A stretch of DNA of 41,109 nucleotides. Origin: Candidatus Atribacteria bacterium. GTDB lineage: Bacteria > Atribacterota > Phoenicimicrobiia > Phoenicimicrobiales > Stramentimicrobiaceae. Position numbers and translations under genes: made by a program. Location: NCBI GenBank assembly GCA_018402425.1, contig JAGYIZ010000018.1:1-41109 (forward strand), given 5' to 3'. This document shows, in pieces, positions 16,201 through 25,619 of this stretch; positions within the stretch are counted from its first letter, which is position 1, and every line of letters starts with the position of its first letter. The notes under the pieces were generated by a model, which did no database searches, had not been told where the DNA came from, and saw only the letters and a list, made by a program, of their open reading frames with translations.

Positions 16201-16701
16201 ATGGGAAAAGTTTATTTTCAATTTAAAAGAATAAGTGAAGGTTTAAATGACTTTATTAAAGCCTTAACTGGCATTATGTTAATAATTATGACTATTGTAG
16301 TTACTATTCAAATTATTTTCAGAATTTTTTTTAGTGCTCTCTCTTATACTGAAGAAATGTCTAGATATTTATTAGTGTGGAGTAGTTTATTCGCTGCTAG
16401 TGTGGCATACAAACAAGGGTCACATATTGCAGTTACTTTTTTGGTTGAGCAATTTAAGGGAAAATTAAGTACGATAATGGCGATTATCATAAACTTAATA
16501 TCTATAATATTTTTTATTATTGCAATACATTATGGATCACAGCTGATTAGTATGCAAGTATTCCAAACCTCTCCGGCTCTCTTGATCCCAATGCGCTATG
16601 TTTATTTGTGCATACCCATAAGCTTTTCAGTCATGCTTTTCCATGGCCTGGTAATGCTTTGGGGAGAGTCAATTCAGTTATTAAAGGGAGTAAAATTATG
16701 A
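16201..16701 (+). CDS. dctQ: TRAP transporter small permease
   Basis: A 166-aa integral membrane subunit with four hydrophobic segments (about residues 20-42, 55-72, 92-115 and 130-152). It shows the family phrase SYTEEMSRYLLVWSSLFAAS followed by KQGSHIAV. It pairs with DctM in the membrane. Its stop overlaps the dctM start (ATGA), as is usual for separate Q and M subunits. Confidence 0.92.
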   Translation: MGKVYFQFKRISEGLNDFIKALTGIMLIIMTIVVTIQIIFRIFFSALSYTEEMSRYLLVWSSLFAASVAYKQGSHIAVTFLVEQFKGKLSTIMAIIINLISIIFFIIAIHYGSQLISMQVFQTSPALLIPMRYVYLCIPISFSVMLFHGLVMLWGESIQLLKGVKL

Positions 16702-17960
16702 TTGCAATTTTATTATTTTTTTCATTTATTTTTCTTATATTAATGGGTATACCTGTAGCTATTTCGGTTGGACTATCCTCAATTATAGTTTTGGCGATTG
16801 GGGATGTATCTTTAGTACTTTTTCCTCAAAGGCTTTTCGCAGGAATTGATTCATTTCCTTTAATTGCAGTTCCTTTTTTCATCTTAGCAGGTGATTTAAT
16901 GGCTGAGGGCAAAATGTCAAAATTAATTGTCAATTTTGCGGAAACTATTTTTGGATTTATGCGTGGTGGCTTATGGATTATCAGTGTTATGGCCTCTGCT
17001 TTCTTTGCAGCTATATCCGGGTCCGGTGGTGCTACAACTGCAGCTATTGGAACACCCTTGATCCCTGAATTAAAAAGTCGCAATTATGACCCTGAATTTT
17101 CAGCAGCGCTTATCGCCTGTTCCGGTGGCATTGGAGTAGTCATTCCACCTTCAGTTCCTATGGTGCTTTATGCATTGATCGCCAATGAATCAATAGCGAG
17201 ATTATTTCTAAATGGTTTTATTCCCGGTTTGATGATGGCTGCAGCTCTAATTTTTATGGCTTTACGTAAAGCTAATAAAGAAAATTACCCTAGAGGGAAC
17301 AAGGTTGCTATGAATCAAATAATCTCTAGTTTTAAATCTTCAATTTGGGGACTGATGACACCCATTATTATTTTGGGGGGCATATTTTCCGGGTACTTTA
17401 CACCATCCGAGGCAGCTGTTATCGCAGTAGATTGGGCATTGTTTGTTTCTCTCTTTATTTATCGTGATAAAAATTTAAAGGATATTTTTAGAATATTTAC
17501 AAAGTCAGTTACTACCTCTTCTTTAATTATGTTATTAATTGGTACAGCCCAGGTTTTTAGCTGGGTTTTAGCCAATTGGAATATTCCTGTTATGATTACA
17601 ACTGCGATATTGTCTATATCTGATAATAGATATATCATATTGTTATTTGTAAATATTATTCTTTTGATTGCCGGAGTATTTATGGAAACAGCATCAATTG
17701 TTATTATATTAACACCTATATTTTTAGGATTGATGACTCAAATTGGAGTTGACCCTATTCATTTTGGCATTATTATGACCATTGCCTTAGCCATTGGTAT
17801 GTCAACACCACCGGTTGCCATTAATTTATATATAGCGAGCAGTATTTCCGGCTATTCGATTGAAAAAATTAGCCGGCAAGCTTTACCACTAATATTGATA
17901 CTGATTATGGTTTTATTGCTTGTTACCTATTTGCCATTATTTATTCCGTTAATATTTTAG
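16698..17960 (+). CDS. dctM: TRAP transporter large permease
   Basis: A 420-aa membrane protein, about 12 hydrophobic segments, forming the Na+-coupled transport channel. It has the DctM signatures LMGIPVAISVGLSSI, AVPFFILAGDLM, FFAAISGSGGATTAAIGTPLIPEL, IGVVIPPSVPMVLYAL and GMSTPPVAINLYIAS. The ATG at 16698 overlaps the dctQ stop and follows AAAGGGAG; the frame is open further upstream inside dctQ but that part is not membrane-protein-like. A gap of 114 bases without a terminator leads to ilvD. Confidence 0.94.
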   Translation: MIAILLFFSFIFLILMGIPVAISVGLSSIIVLAIGDVSLVLFPQRLFAGIDSFPLIAVPFFILAGDLMAEGKMSKLIVNFAETIFGFMRGGLWIISVMASAFFAAISGSGGATTAAIGTPLIPELKSRNYDPEFSAALIACSGGIGVVIPPSVPMVLYALIANESIARLFLNGFIPGLMMAAALIFMALRKANKENYPRGNKVAMNQIISSFKSSIWGLMTPIIILGGIFSGYFTPSEAAVIAVDWALFVSLFIYRDKNLKDIFRIFTKSVTTSSLIMLLIGTAQVFSWVLANWNIPVMITTAILSISDNRYIILLFVNIILLIAGVFMETASIVIILTPIFLGLMTQIGVDPIHFGIIMTIALAIGMSTPPVAINLYIASSISGYSIEKISRQALPLILILIMVLLLVTYLPLFIPLIF

Positions 17961-18074
17961 AGAAATTTACATAGATATTTAGAAGATGATTAAAGGATTG
18001 ATAAGGGTAAATTAGTTTATAAAAAACTGAATTGATTAGATTAATATAAAATATAATAAAGGAAGGATAAAAAT

Positions 18075-19748
18075 ATGGAAAAGAACAGTAATATTGTAAT
18101 GAAAGGAGCAAATCGTGCTCCTCATCGTTCTTTGTTTTATGCTATGGGATATACAAAGGAAGATTTAGAAAAACCCAATATTGGTGTGGTTAATGCTTTT
18201 AATGAGATTATTCCCGGGCATATTCAACTCAATGATATTGCGCAGGCAGTAAAAATTGGTGTTTCTGCAGCCGGGGGGATACCAATGGAATTTCCTGCTA
18301 TCGGTATTTGTGATGGCATTGCTATGAACCACCAGGGAATGAAATATCCATTGGCTAGCAGAGAACTTATTGCTGACTCTATTGAGGCAGTTGCAATGGC
18401 CCATCGTTTTGATGGTTTGGTGCTGGTAGCAAATTGTGACAAAATTGTTCCGGGAATGTTAATGGCTGCCGGTCGTTTGAATATTCCGGCAATTTATGTT
18501 AGTGGAGGACCTATGCTTGCAGGACAGCATGCCGGGCAGGATGTTGATTTGTCTACTATGTTTGAAGCTGTAGGAAAATATAATCAGAAAAAGATGAGTG
18601 AAGAGGAATTGACTGAATTAGAAAACTGTGCCTGCCCTACAGCCGGTAGCTGTTCCGGTTTGTTTACAGCAAATTCCATGAACTGTCTATCTGAGGCTTT
18701 AGGTATGGCCTTGCCCGGTAATGGTACAATCCCCATAGGATATGGTGCCAGGAAACAATTAGCCAACCAGGCAGGGAAAGCGATCATGAATCTTGTCAAA
18801 AAACAGATTAAACCCAGAGATATTATGACCGCTAATGCTTTTGAAAATGCTATTGCTCTTGACTTGGCTATGGCCGGCTCAACAAATACAGTATTACATT
18901 TATTGGCCATTGCTCATGAAGCAGGAATTAACCTGGAATTAAAAACATTTGACAAGTTAAGTCGTATTGTTCCGATTTTAACGAAAATATCACCTTCCAG
19001 TTCTTTACATGTTACTGATTTATATTTTGCAGGAGGTATTCAGGCAATCTTAAAGGAATTAGCAGAGGCAAAACTTATTCATACTGATGAAATGACTGTT
19101 AGTGGTCGAAACATGGGTCAGAATATTGCATCAGCTAAAATAAAAAATAGTGAAGTTATCAAGAAAAATAATGATCCATACAGCAAGGAAAGTGGTATTG
19201 CAGTATTATATGGTAACCTGGCTCCGGAAGGTGGAGTTGTTAAGGTATCTGCGGTCAGTAAAAAAATGTATGCCTTTGAAGGACCGGCAAGAGTATTTAA
19301 CTCTGAAGAAGAAGCATACCAGGCAATAATGGATGGAGAAATTAAAAAAGGTGATGTTGTAGTAATCAGGTATGAAGGACCAAAGGGTGGTCCGGGAATG
19401 CGTGAAATGCTGGCACCTACTTCAGCCCTCTGTGGTATGGAATTGGATAATGATGTTGCTCTTCTTACTGATGGACGTTTTTCAGGGGCAACAAGGGGTG
19501 CAGCAATTGGACATGTTTCACCAGAGGCAGCGGAAAAGGGACCTATTGGGATGATTGAAGACGGGGATATGATTAAGATTGATATTTCCAATAGGGAATT
19601 GTCAGTAAAACTCACCGAAGAAGAATTAAAAAAACGTGAATCACAATGGTCTTTACCGGAAAGAAATATTCCTTCAAATTATTACTTAAGACGATATGCT
19701 TATCTAGTCACTTCTGCTAGTACCGGTGCTGTTTTTAGAGAAGTATAA
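18075..19748 (+). CDS. ilvD: Dihydroxy-acid dehydratase
   Basis: An Fe-S enzyme dehydrating 2,3-dihydroxy-isovalerate and -3-methylvalerate to the 2-oxo acids of valine and isoleucine. At 557 aa it has the normal length. Motifs are [31 protein letters not shown] with cluster/metal residues Cys121-Asp122, [19 protein letters not shown] with Cys193, [21 protein letters not shown] and [19 protein letters not shown] precedes the ATG. It lies downstream of the TRAP genes with no terminator or separate T-box seen between, so it is probably controlled by the isoleucine leader. Confidence 0.95.
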   Translation: MEKNSNIVMKGANRAPHRSLFYAMGYTKEDLEKPNIGVVNAFNEIIPGHIQLNDIAQAVKIGVSAAGGIPMEFPAIGICDGIAMNHQGMKYPLASRELIADSIEAVAMAHRFDGLVLVANCDKIVPGMLMAAGRLNIPAIYVSGGPMLAGQHAGQDVDLSTMFEAVGKYNQKKMSEEELTELENCACPTAGSCSGLFTANSMNCLSEALGMALPGNGTIPIGYGARKQLANQAGKAIMNLVKKQIKPRDIMTANAFENAIALDLAMAGSTNTVLHLLAIAHEAGINLELKTFDKLSRIVPILTKISPSSSLHVTDLYFAGGIQAILKELAEAKLIHTDEMTVSGRNMGQNIASAKIKNSEVIKKNNDPYSKESGIAVLYGNLAPEGGVVKVSAVSKKMYAFEGPARVFNSEEEAYQAIMDGEIKKGDVVVIRYEGPKGGPGMREMLAPTSALCGMELDNDVALLTDGRFSGATRGAAIGHVSPEAAEKGPIGMIEDGDMIKIDISNRELSVKLTEEELKKRESQWSLPERNIPSNYYLRRYAYLVTSASTGAVFREV

Positions 19749-19756
19749 TTATAAGA

Positions 19757-19796
19757 TTAGTATATTCAAGGGGAATTTTCTCCTTGAATATACTAA
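19757..19796. terminator. Strong hairpin after ilvD (palindromic repeat copy 1)
   Basis: An 18-bp stem with one G-U pair (19757-19774 with 19779-19796) and an ATTT loop begins 8 bases after the ilvD stop. It lacks a T tract, so factor-independent termination is uncertain. Its core, CAAGGGGAATTTTC followed by CCTTGAATAT, recurs at 19915-19940. Confidence 0.6.
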
Positions 19797-19914
19797 GAAC
19801 AGTTAATACCAGGATTGTTACTCTTTGGGATAGAAAAAAAGATAAAAGGATAGTAAAGTAATTAGCTAATATAATATCATAAATTGAAAATTTATTTCAG
19901 TATTAAAGGGGATC

Positions 19915-19940
19915 TCAAGGGGAATTTTCCCCTTGAATAT
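19915..19940. repeat. Palindromic repeat copy 2, after the EFR1 gene
   Basis: A perfect 9-bp stem (TCAAGGGGA at 19915-19923 with TCCCCTTGA at 19928-19936) with the loop ATTT. It shares a core of about 25 bases with the hairpin at 19757-19796 and immediately follows the 3' end of the minus-strand ferredoxin gene. Confidence 0.6.
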
Positions 19941-19943
19941 CTC

Positions 19944-20768
19944 TCAAATATAAATTTCCGGTTCTTTTCTTTTTTTACCCAGTTGTTTCAGTGCAGTTTT
20001 GACAAGGACCGGTTTTTTATATATTATTTTTCGAGCATTGTTAGGACAAAGTTTTACACAGGCGAAACAACGAATACAAAGTTTGTCGCGACTTTTAAGA
20101 GTCTCCGGGTCAATGGCATTAACCGGGCAAAGTTCAAGACATTTTTTACACTTTTTACAGAGATTCGGATCGATAATCGGAGAATGAGCAAATGCCAATT
20201 CACTATGTCGGGGTAGCAATTTGCCCATGGCACGTAATTCACCTTTAATATTAAGTTCCGGGAGGTTTTCTATTTTTTCTATATTTTTAATTTTTCGAGA
20301 GATTTGTATACCTAGAAGTTCGGCTTTTTCCATATCCTTACTATCTGGCCTTCCAGAGGCTATTTTAATTTCTTCATGAGAAAAAGAATGTTCGCCAATA
20401 AAAGAAGCTGCGGCAATTATTTTAAATCCTTGATTTCTCATCATCTTATTTAATTGTTTCAGAGCAATTCCGGCACTGACATTTCCATAAGTAACCACTA
20501 GAATCATTGGATGTCCGCCACCTCTGACCTTAGTAAGAACCGGGTATAATAAGTCTGGTATTCTTTCTTCATAGACTGGTATTCCCAGAATTATAGCTTC
20601 ATCGGGTTGAATATTGAATTTAAAATTATGACGTTCAGTTAGAGTGCTAATATTTATAGTTCTTTGTTCGGGTACTCCCCAACTTTTTGCGATAGTATAG
20701 ACGATTTTTTCAGTGGAATGTGTCGGAGAAAAGTACATATTTACCAATCTATCAATAATCAATTGCAT
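19944..20768 (-). CDS. EFR1 family flavodoxin-like / 2x[4Fe-4S] ferredoxin protein
   Basis: A 274-aa redox protein. The N-terminal flavodoxin-like domain shows MYFSPTHSTEKIV (FMN phosphate loop region) and IILGIPVYEERIP, with LVVTYGN near residue 90. The C-terminal part holds two CxxCxxCxxxCP clusters, CKKCKKCLELCP and CIRCFACVKLCP. It is likely an electron carrier between ferredoxin and an unknown partner. AAGGAG lies only 1 base before the ATG, so translation may in fact begin at TTG 20762 (7-base spacing); the ATG is kept as the outer boundary. It is convergent with ilvD. Confidence 0.88.
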   Translation of the reverse strand: MQLIIDRLVNMYFSPTHSTEKIVYTIAKSWGVPEQRTINISTLTERHNFKFNIQPDEAIILGIPVYEERIPDLLYPVLTKVRGGGHPMILVVTYGNVSAGIALKQLNKMMRNQGFKIIAAASFIGEHSFSHEEIKIASGRPDSKDMEKAELLGIQISRKIKNIEKIENLPELNIKGELRAMGKLLPRHSELAFAHSPIIDPNLCKKCKKCLELCPVNAIDPETLKSRDKLCIRCFACVKLCPNNARKIIYKKPVLVKTALKQLGKKRKEPEIYI

Positions 20769-21073
20769 GCTCCTTTTAAATTTATAATAAGCCTAATATA
20801 ATAAAAAAGAATAGGCACCCTGAAACCTCACTTTTTATATTTTAATGCAGCCCACAATTTTAGACAAGAGAAATATTAAAATATTATAAAAACATTTTCT
20901 TAATTCAACCATTCGGAAAAATAATTGGAAAATTTCTTCAAAATTATTGTTATAGCTTAACAGCATAATTTTTGTTACAATTAATTCAGGGGAAAAAATA
21001 TAAATGCAAGCCAGCAAGAAGAAAAAAATATCTTAAATATTTAATAGGGAAAAATAGATAAAAGGAGTTAGCC
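20769..21073. other. Divergent intergenic region, no gene recognised
   Basis: Very AT-rich spacer between the divergent EFR1 and nitroreductase genes. It must hold both promoters, but no -35/-10 pair stands out. No RNA structure was recognised. Confidence 0.35.
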
Positions 21074-21622
21074 ATGTTATCTTTAATTAAACAAAGAAGA
21101 AGTATTAGAATTTTTCAAGATAGAAAAGTAGAAAAGACAAAGATTGATCAAATTGTCCAGGCTGCCTTGTTATCCCCATCTTCGAAGAATAATAATCCCT
21201 GGAAATTTATACTTGTAGATGACAAGGAAGTATTAGTGGAATTATCTGATGCCAAGGAGGGTGGTTCCCAGTTTTTAGCTAAGGCTCCTCTCTCTGTTGT
21301 TGTGCTAGCAGACCCCGAGCAATCCGATGTCTGGATTGAAGATGCTTCGATTGCGACTACCATGCTTATATTGGCTGCACAGGATCTGGATTTAGGGAGT
21401 TGCTGGATTCAGATTAGAGAAAGAAAACATTCTGAGAGAGTTAGTTCTGAAGAATTTATAAAAAAATTACTTGGAATCCCAAAGAATTTAAGAGTTTTAT
21501 GCATGGTAGCAATTGGTTATCCTGGCGAAGAAAAAACTGAAAAACAAATAAAAGAAAGAAAATTGGATGATATTTACCAGAATCACTTTGGTAATAAAAT
21601 GAGAATTAGCAATATTTATTAA
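21074..21622 (+). CDS. Nitroreductase family protein
   Basis: A 182-aa FMN-dependent nitroreductase-fold protein. It shows the N-terminal KQRRSIRIFQDRKVEK (FMN phosphate-binding Arg residues), AALLSPSSKNNNPWKFILVDD, the central DASIATTMLILAAQDLDLGSCWIQIRER and the C-terminal AIGYPGEEK. The natural substrate is unknown; such small members reduce quinones, flavins or nitro compounds. AAAGGAG precedes the ATG. The patatin gene starts 16 bases after its stop, suggesting an operon with the next two genes. Confidence 0.9.
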   Translation: MLSLIKQRRSIRIFQDRKVEKTKIDQIVQAALLSPSSKNNNPWKFILVDDKEVLVELSDAKEGGSQFLAKAPLSVVVLADPEQSDVWIEDASIATTMLILAAQDLDLGSCWIQIRERKHSERVSSEEFIKKLLGIPKNLRVLCMVAIGYPGEEKTEKQIKERKLDDIYQNHFGNKMRISNIY

Positions 21623-21638
21623 TAGGCAGGTAATTGGC

Positions 21639-22892
21639 ATGAAAGAAAAAATTGCCCTTGTTTTGGAAAGTGGCGGAGCAAAAGGTTCTTATGAAATTGG
21701 TGCCTGCAAAGCTTTGGAAGAAATGGGTGTAAAGATAACTGCGGTAACCGGGACCTCGGTTGGTGCTTTGAATGGTGTAATGGTGGCACAACAGGAAATT
21801 GATAAAGCATATCAGATGTGGTATGATATACGCCCTTCAAAAGTTATGAAAATTGATGAAAAAAGATTACAACAACTTTCTCGATTAGAAATCAAGCCTG
21901 GTGATATGCGATATTATATCAAAATGATCGGAGAAATTATTACTGAAGGCGGAATTGATGTTAGCCCTCTAAAAAAATTGATTAAAGAATATGTGGATGA
22001 AGATAAGTTAAGAAAGTCAGATATTGATTTTGGTATGGTTACTGTTTCCTTTACCGACCGGAAGGCTCTGGAATTATTTGTTGAGGATATTCCTGAAGGT
22101 CAGGTTGCTGATTACCTTTTTGCCAGTGCCAATTTTCCTCTGTTTCGCTCGGCCAAAATTGGTGATAAAATTTATATGGATGGTGGTATCTATGATAGTT
22201 TGCCTATACGGATGCTCCTGGAAAAGGGTTATAAATCGTTTATTACTGTCCGTGTTGGGGGTATGGGGAGAAAAAGAAAGGTTAATTTAGAGGGATGCAA
22301 GGTAATTAATATTGAAGCAAAAGAGGCTTTAGCTGGCCCATTGGATTTTAGCTCTGAAAAAGCAAGGGAAAGTTTGAAGTTAGGCTATTTTGATGCTTAT
22401 CGAGTATTGAAAAGTCTATCAGGTCAATATTATTATATTGATCTTGAACATCAGGAGGATTATTTTGTAGATTATTTTAGTCATCTAGATTCTGATATTA
22501 TTTTAAAAGTAGCCCAGACTCTCAATCTTAAAGATAATATTCCTCATCGTCGCTTACTGTTTGAGAGGGTATTGCCTAAATTAGCAGAGGTATTGAAATT
22601 ATCTGATGACTGCAGTTATCAGGATATTGCTATTGCTCTGGCAGAAAAGATTGCTATAGAAGTAGGGGTGGAGCGGTTTCGATTTTATTCCTTTGCAGAG
22701 CTGATTGATAGTATTATTAAGAAGTATGGTAAACATAAAAAGAAAACCTCCACAGAAGAAAAAAGTTTAATTTCTCATTTTGGATTTTTGTCTTTATTTA
22801 TCGGAGATCATGTTTTAAAAAAATTAGTTCAGGATTTGTTGGATGAAAAATTAATTAAATCACTGAAAGATGAACAAGAATCGACAAGATAA
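21639..22892 (+). CDS. Patatin-like phospholipase family protein
   Basis: A 417-aa protein with an N-terminal patatin domain: oxyanion loop SGGAKGSYEIGA (residues 11-22), nucleophile elbow GTSVG with Ser40, ASANFP near 162, and DGG with catalytic Asp181. The Ser-Asp dyad is intact, so acyl-ester hydrolase activity is likely. The C-terminal 200 residues are a charged extension without a recognised domain. There is no signal peptide. It lies in a run with the nitroreductase and the AOR-family gene; the functional link is unclear. Confidence 0.9.
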   Translation: MKEKIALVLESGGAKGSYEIGACKALEEMGVKITAVTGTSVGALNGVMVAQQEIDKAYQMWYDIRPSKVMKIDEKRLQQLSRLEIKPGDMRYYIKMIGEIITEGGIDVSPLKKLIKEYVDEDKLRKSDIDFGMVTVSFTDRKALELFVEDIPEGQVADYLFASANFPLFRSAKIGDKIYMDGGIYDSLPIRMLLEKGYKSFITVRVGGMGRKRKVNLEGCKVINIEAKEALAGPLDFSSEKARESLKLGYFDAYRVLKSLSGQYYYIDLEHQEDYFVDYFSHLDSDIILKVAQTLNLKDNIPHRRLLFERVLPKLAEVLKLSDDCSYQDIAIALAEKIAIEVGVERFRFYSFAELIDSIIKKYGKHKKKTSTEEKSLISHFGFLSLFIGDHVLKKLVQDLLDEKLIKSLKDEQESTR

Positions 22893-22911
22893 AAAAAGGA
22901 GGTAATATTAT

Positions 22912-24798
22912 ATGGTTCAAAATAAAGATTTCTACCAGAAAGTTTTGTTGGTTGATGTTAACTCAAAATTTTACCGTGTTGATCGCTTTAAAGTGGGTGA
23001 TTATTTTGGTCCACCTGATTTGGGATTATATCTGGCCGCTAAATATAATAGTCTGAATATTGGCACCGGATTGTTGGCTGGTTCTATTTTCCCCGGGTCT
23101 AATCGTCTATTCTTTAGCGGGTTTTCTCCCTGTTGGGGAGGGTTTTACATTTCCTCTATGGGCGGAGCTGGGCTAGTTTTTGATAATCTGGGAATTAACA
23201 CCCTGTCGATTGTGGGCTGGGCGAGGTTCCCTTCTATTTTATATTTAAATCGAATTCACGGAGAAGAGATCAAAGTAGATATTTTCCCTATTGATTTGCA
23301 TCCAGTGTGGCAAGAGGACCAAAAGGGAGTTTATGCCTTAATAGAACATGTTTATAAAGCTTATGGCAAATATTATGAAAATGACCCCCGCATCCTTGCT
23401 ACCGGACCTGCTTCTGAGGCAACGGATTTTGGAGCAATTTGTTCTGTTCCCATCCAAAATGGAAAAATAAGTTCTGTTGATACCTGGGCAGGTAGAGGAG
23501 GTTTTGGTACCAAAATGCTCAAGCAACACAATATTGCAGCAGTAATCTATGGAGGAACTTATGTTGATGAGGATTTTAGAGATAGAAAAGTAGCCGATCA
23601 ATGGTTTGAGGACAAATATAAAGAAAAGATGGCAGCAAAGGATATTGAAGCAACAACAAAATATCGTTTTGAAGAAAATTTTGGAACGGGAGGTACTTTC
23701 GGGGTCAATTATACCACCATGGATGGTAGTATAATGGCATTTAATTACCGCAGTATTTACCTGAAAGAAGAGAAACGTATTGAACTCCATCAAAAATACA
23801 TCCTGGAACATTACCTTAAACAATTTAATCAGGAAATTATTCAGAAAAAATCCCAGAAAACCTGCGGAGAACCATGTGCGGCTGTTTGCAAGAAGATGTA
23901 CGGAATTTACAAGAAGGATTATGAACCCTATCAGGCATTGGGTCCTTTATGCGGTATATTTGATCAAAGAGCTGCAGAAAAACTGGTACATCATGCTGAC
24001 TGCTATGGTTTTGACGCAATTGCCATTGGAGGAGTATTAGCCTGGTTAATGGATTGCCTGGATCGGGATCTACTATCTCCTGCGGATTTAGGAGTAAGCC
24101 ATAAGCCAGTGTTTGAAATGGATAATTTTCGCATAGAAACAGATTCTATGCATAACGCAGACCTGGGTGTAGCTATTTTAGATGGAATTATCAATCAAGA
24201 AGAAAATCTGGATTTAAGTCAAGGTGCCCGCGAGCTGGCAAAGAAATTGAGCAGGGAGAAAAATGAAAAAGTCATTCATCATTTTGTTTATAATGGTTTT
24301 GCCAGAAGAGGATGGATGGTTCCAAATCAATATTGGACTCCTGGTGTACTTTCACCGATGGCAATTATGGGAAAGTATTATATGTTTTATGGAGATTCCT
24401 TTGTTCCGCCGCGTGAACTAGGAAGACTAAATGCAAGGCGTTTTGAACAGGAACTTATACTGGATACATTTGGCATGTGTCGTTTTCATCGAAAATGGGC
24501 AGAAGAAATGATACCGGAAATTATCGGCTCATTATTCGACATGAAAGATTTATTTTTAAAAAAAGTCCATCAAACAGCTTGTCATATTAATACTCGTAAT
24601 GCTTCTGTCTTCTGGGAATCAGAGAGAAATATTGATTTTGTTTATCATTTCTTAAAGAGAAAACAGACTGTTGGAAAAGAAAAAAGCCAGGAATTGACTC
24701 AATGGATAGATTATTTTGAAAGAGACAAAAAAGAGGCAGCCATGAATTTTTGGTATGAGATACATAAAGGGATGACCGAATCATTACATAATATGTGA
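22912..24798 (+). CDS. Aldehyde:ferredoxin oxidoreductase family protein (tungsten/molybdopterin type)
   Basis: A 628-aa member of the AOR family, which holds a bis-pterin W (or Mo) centre and one [4Fe-4S] cluster and oxidises aldehydes or related compounds with ferredoxin. It shows SPCWGGFYISSMGGAGLVFDN in the N-terminal domain, ILATGPASEATDFGAICSVP, DTWAGRGGFGTKM, the cluster motif C318-GEP-C322-AAV-C326, GFDAIAIGGVLAW, and the fourth cluster Cys in FGMCRF (about 523). The cysteine spacing is CxxxCxxxC rather than the CxxCxxxC of the archaeal prototypes. AAAGGAGG precedes the ATG. The aldehyde is unknown. Confidence 0.88.
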   Translation: MVQNKDFYQKVLLVDVNSKFYRVDRFKVGDYFGPPDLGLYLAAKYNSLNIGTGLLAGSIFPGSNRLFFSGFSPCWGGFYISSMGGAGLVFDNLGINTLSIVGWARFPSILYLNRIHGEEIKVDIFPIDLHPVWQEDQKGVYALIEHVYKAYGKYYENDPRILATGPASEATDFGAICSVPIQNGKISSVDTWAGRGGFGTKMLKQHNIAAVIYGGTYVDEDFRDRKVADQWFEDKYKEKMAAKDIEATTKYRFEENFGTGGTFGVNYTTMDGSIMAFNYRSIYLKEEKRIELHQKYILEHYLKQFNQEIIQKKSQKTCGEPCAAVCKKMYGIYKKDYEPYQALGPLCGIFDQRAAEKLVHHADCYGFDAIAIGGVLAWLMDCLDRDLLSPADLGVSHKPVFEMDNFRIETDSMHNADLGVAILDGIINQEENLDLSQGARELAKKLSREKNEKVIHHFVYNGFARRGWMVPNQYWTPGVLSPMAIMGKYYMFYGDSFVPPRELGRLNARRFEQELILDTFGMCRFHRKWAEEMIPEIIGSLFDMKDLFLKKVHQTACHINTRNASVFWESERNIDFVYHFLKRKQTVGKEKSQELTQWIDYFERDKKEAAMNFWYEIHKGMTESLHNM

Positions 24799-24872
24799 TA
24801 ACTTTAGACAGAATAATAACCAAGAACATAGTACTGCTTAATAATTATGGTAGCTAAATTTTGGAGATAATT

Positions 24873-25619
24873 ATGGATTTACCAAAAATATTCATCGGGA
24901 CATCCGGCTGGCACTATGTACATTGGCTAGGTCCCTTTTACCCAAAAAATTTAGAAAAAAAAGAAATGTTAAATTACTATCTTCAATTCTTTTCTACTAC
25001 AGAGATTAACAATTCTTTTTATAAATTGCCTGCTCAAAACACTTTTCAAAATTGGGCAGAAACGGTTCCGGAAGAATTTACTTTTTCAGTTAAAGCTAAC
25101 CGATATATTACCCATATGAAAAAATTAAAAAATGCAGATGATGCATTGCATAATTTTTTAGATGGTATTAAGCCATTAAAAAATAAGCTGGGAGCAATAT
25201 TATTTCAGTTGCCACCCAATTGGAAGTGCAATATTGAGAGATTAAAAGCTTTTTTAGAGCTACTTCCTTCGGGAAAACAGTATGCCTTTGAATTTCGAAA
25301 TTCAAGCTGGTGGAATGAATCTGTTTATGATTTGCTAAAGGATCACGGGGCAGCTTTTTGTATCTTTGAATTGGCTGGTGTATTGTCTCCCATTATTTCA
25401 ACAACTGATTTTATATATATTCGATTACATGGCCCCAATGATGCTTATCAGGGTTTATATTCCGAAGAAGCTCTACAAGAATGGGCTGATAAAATTGCAA
25501 AATGGATTCAACAGCAAAAAACTGTTTACTGTTATTTTGACAATGACCAGGAAGGTTTTGCAATAGAAAATGCATTAAGGTTAAAACAAATATTGAAAGA
25601 TTATCTTAAAAATAAATAA
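24873..25619 (+). CDS. DUF72 family protein (YecE-like)
   Basis: A 248-aa TIM-barrel-like protein of the DUF72 family, function unknown. It shows FIGTSGWHYVHWLGPFYPK at the start, TEINNSFYKLP near residue 45, FTFSVKANRYITH, FEFRNSSWW near 145 and VYCYFDNDQEGFAIENA at the end. Start ATG 24873 is chosen because GGAGA lies 6 bases before it; a TTG at 24861 is in frame but overlaps that site. Confidence 0.88.
   Translation: MDLPKIFIGTSGWHYVHWLGPFYPKNLEKKEMLNYYLQFFSTTEINNSFYKLPAQNTFQNWAETVPEEFTFSVKANRYITHMKKLKNADDALHNFLDGIKPLKNKLGAILFQLPPNWKCNIERLKAFLELLPSGKQYAFEFRNSSWWNESVYDLLKDHGAAFCIFELAGVLSPIISTTDFIYIRLHGPNDAYQGLYSEEALQEWADKIAKWIQQQKTVYCYFDNDQEGFAIENALRLKQILKDYLKNK

Noticed and set aside
16608-16697. 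Upstream extension of dctM by 30 codons
   Set aside because: The extension lies inside dctQ, is not membrane-like, and the ATGA overlap plus AAAGGGAG at 16698 explains the start.
17961-18074. Separate promoter or T-box for ilvD
   Set aside because: The 114-base gap has no T-box motif, terminator or clear -35/-10 pair, so co-transcription with the TRAP genes is the simpler reading.
19118-19615. Minus-strand 165-aa frame inside ilvD
   Set aside because: Shadow of a highly conserved enzyme gene; Ser/Pro-rich antisense composition and no start context.
19884-20216. Plus-strand 110-aa frame
   Set aside because: It is the complement of the EFR1 ferredoxin gene, whose cysteine clusters clearly set the coding strand.
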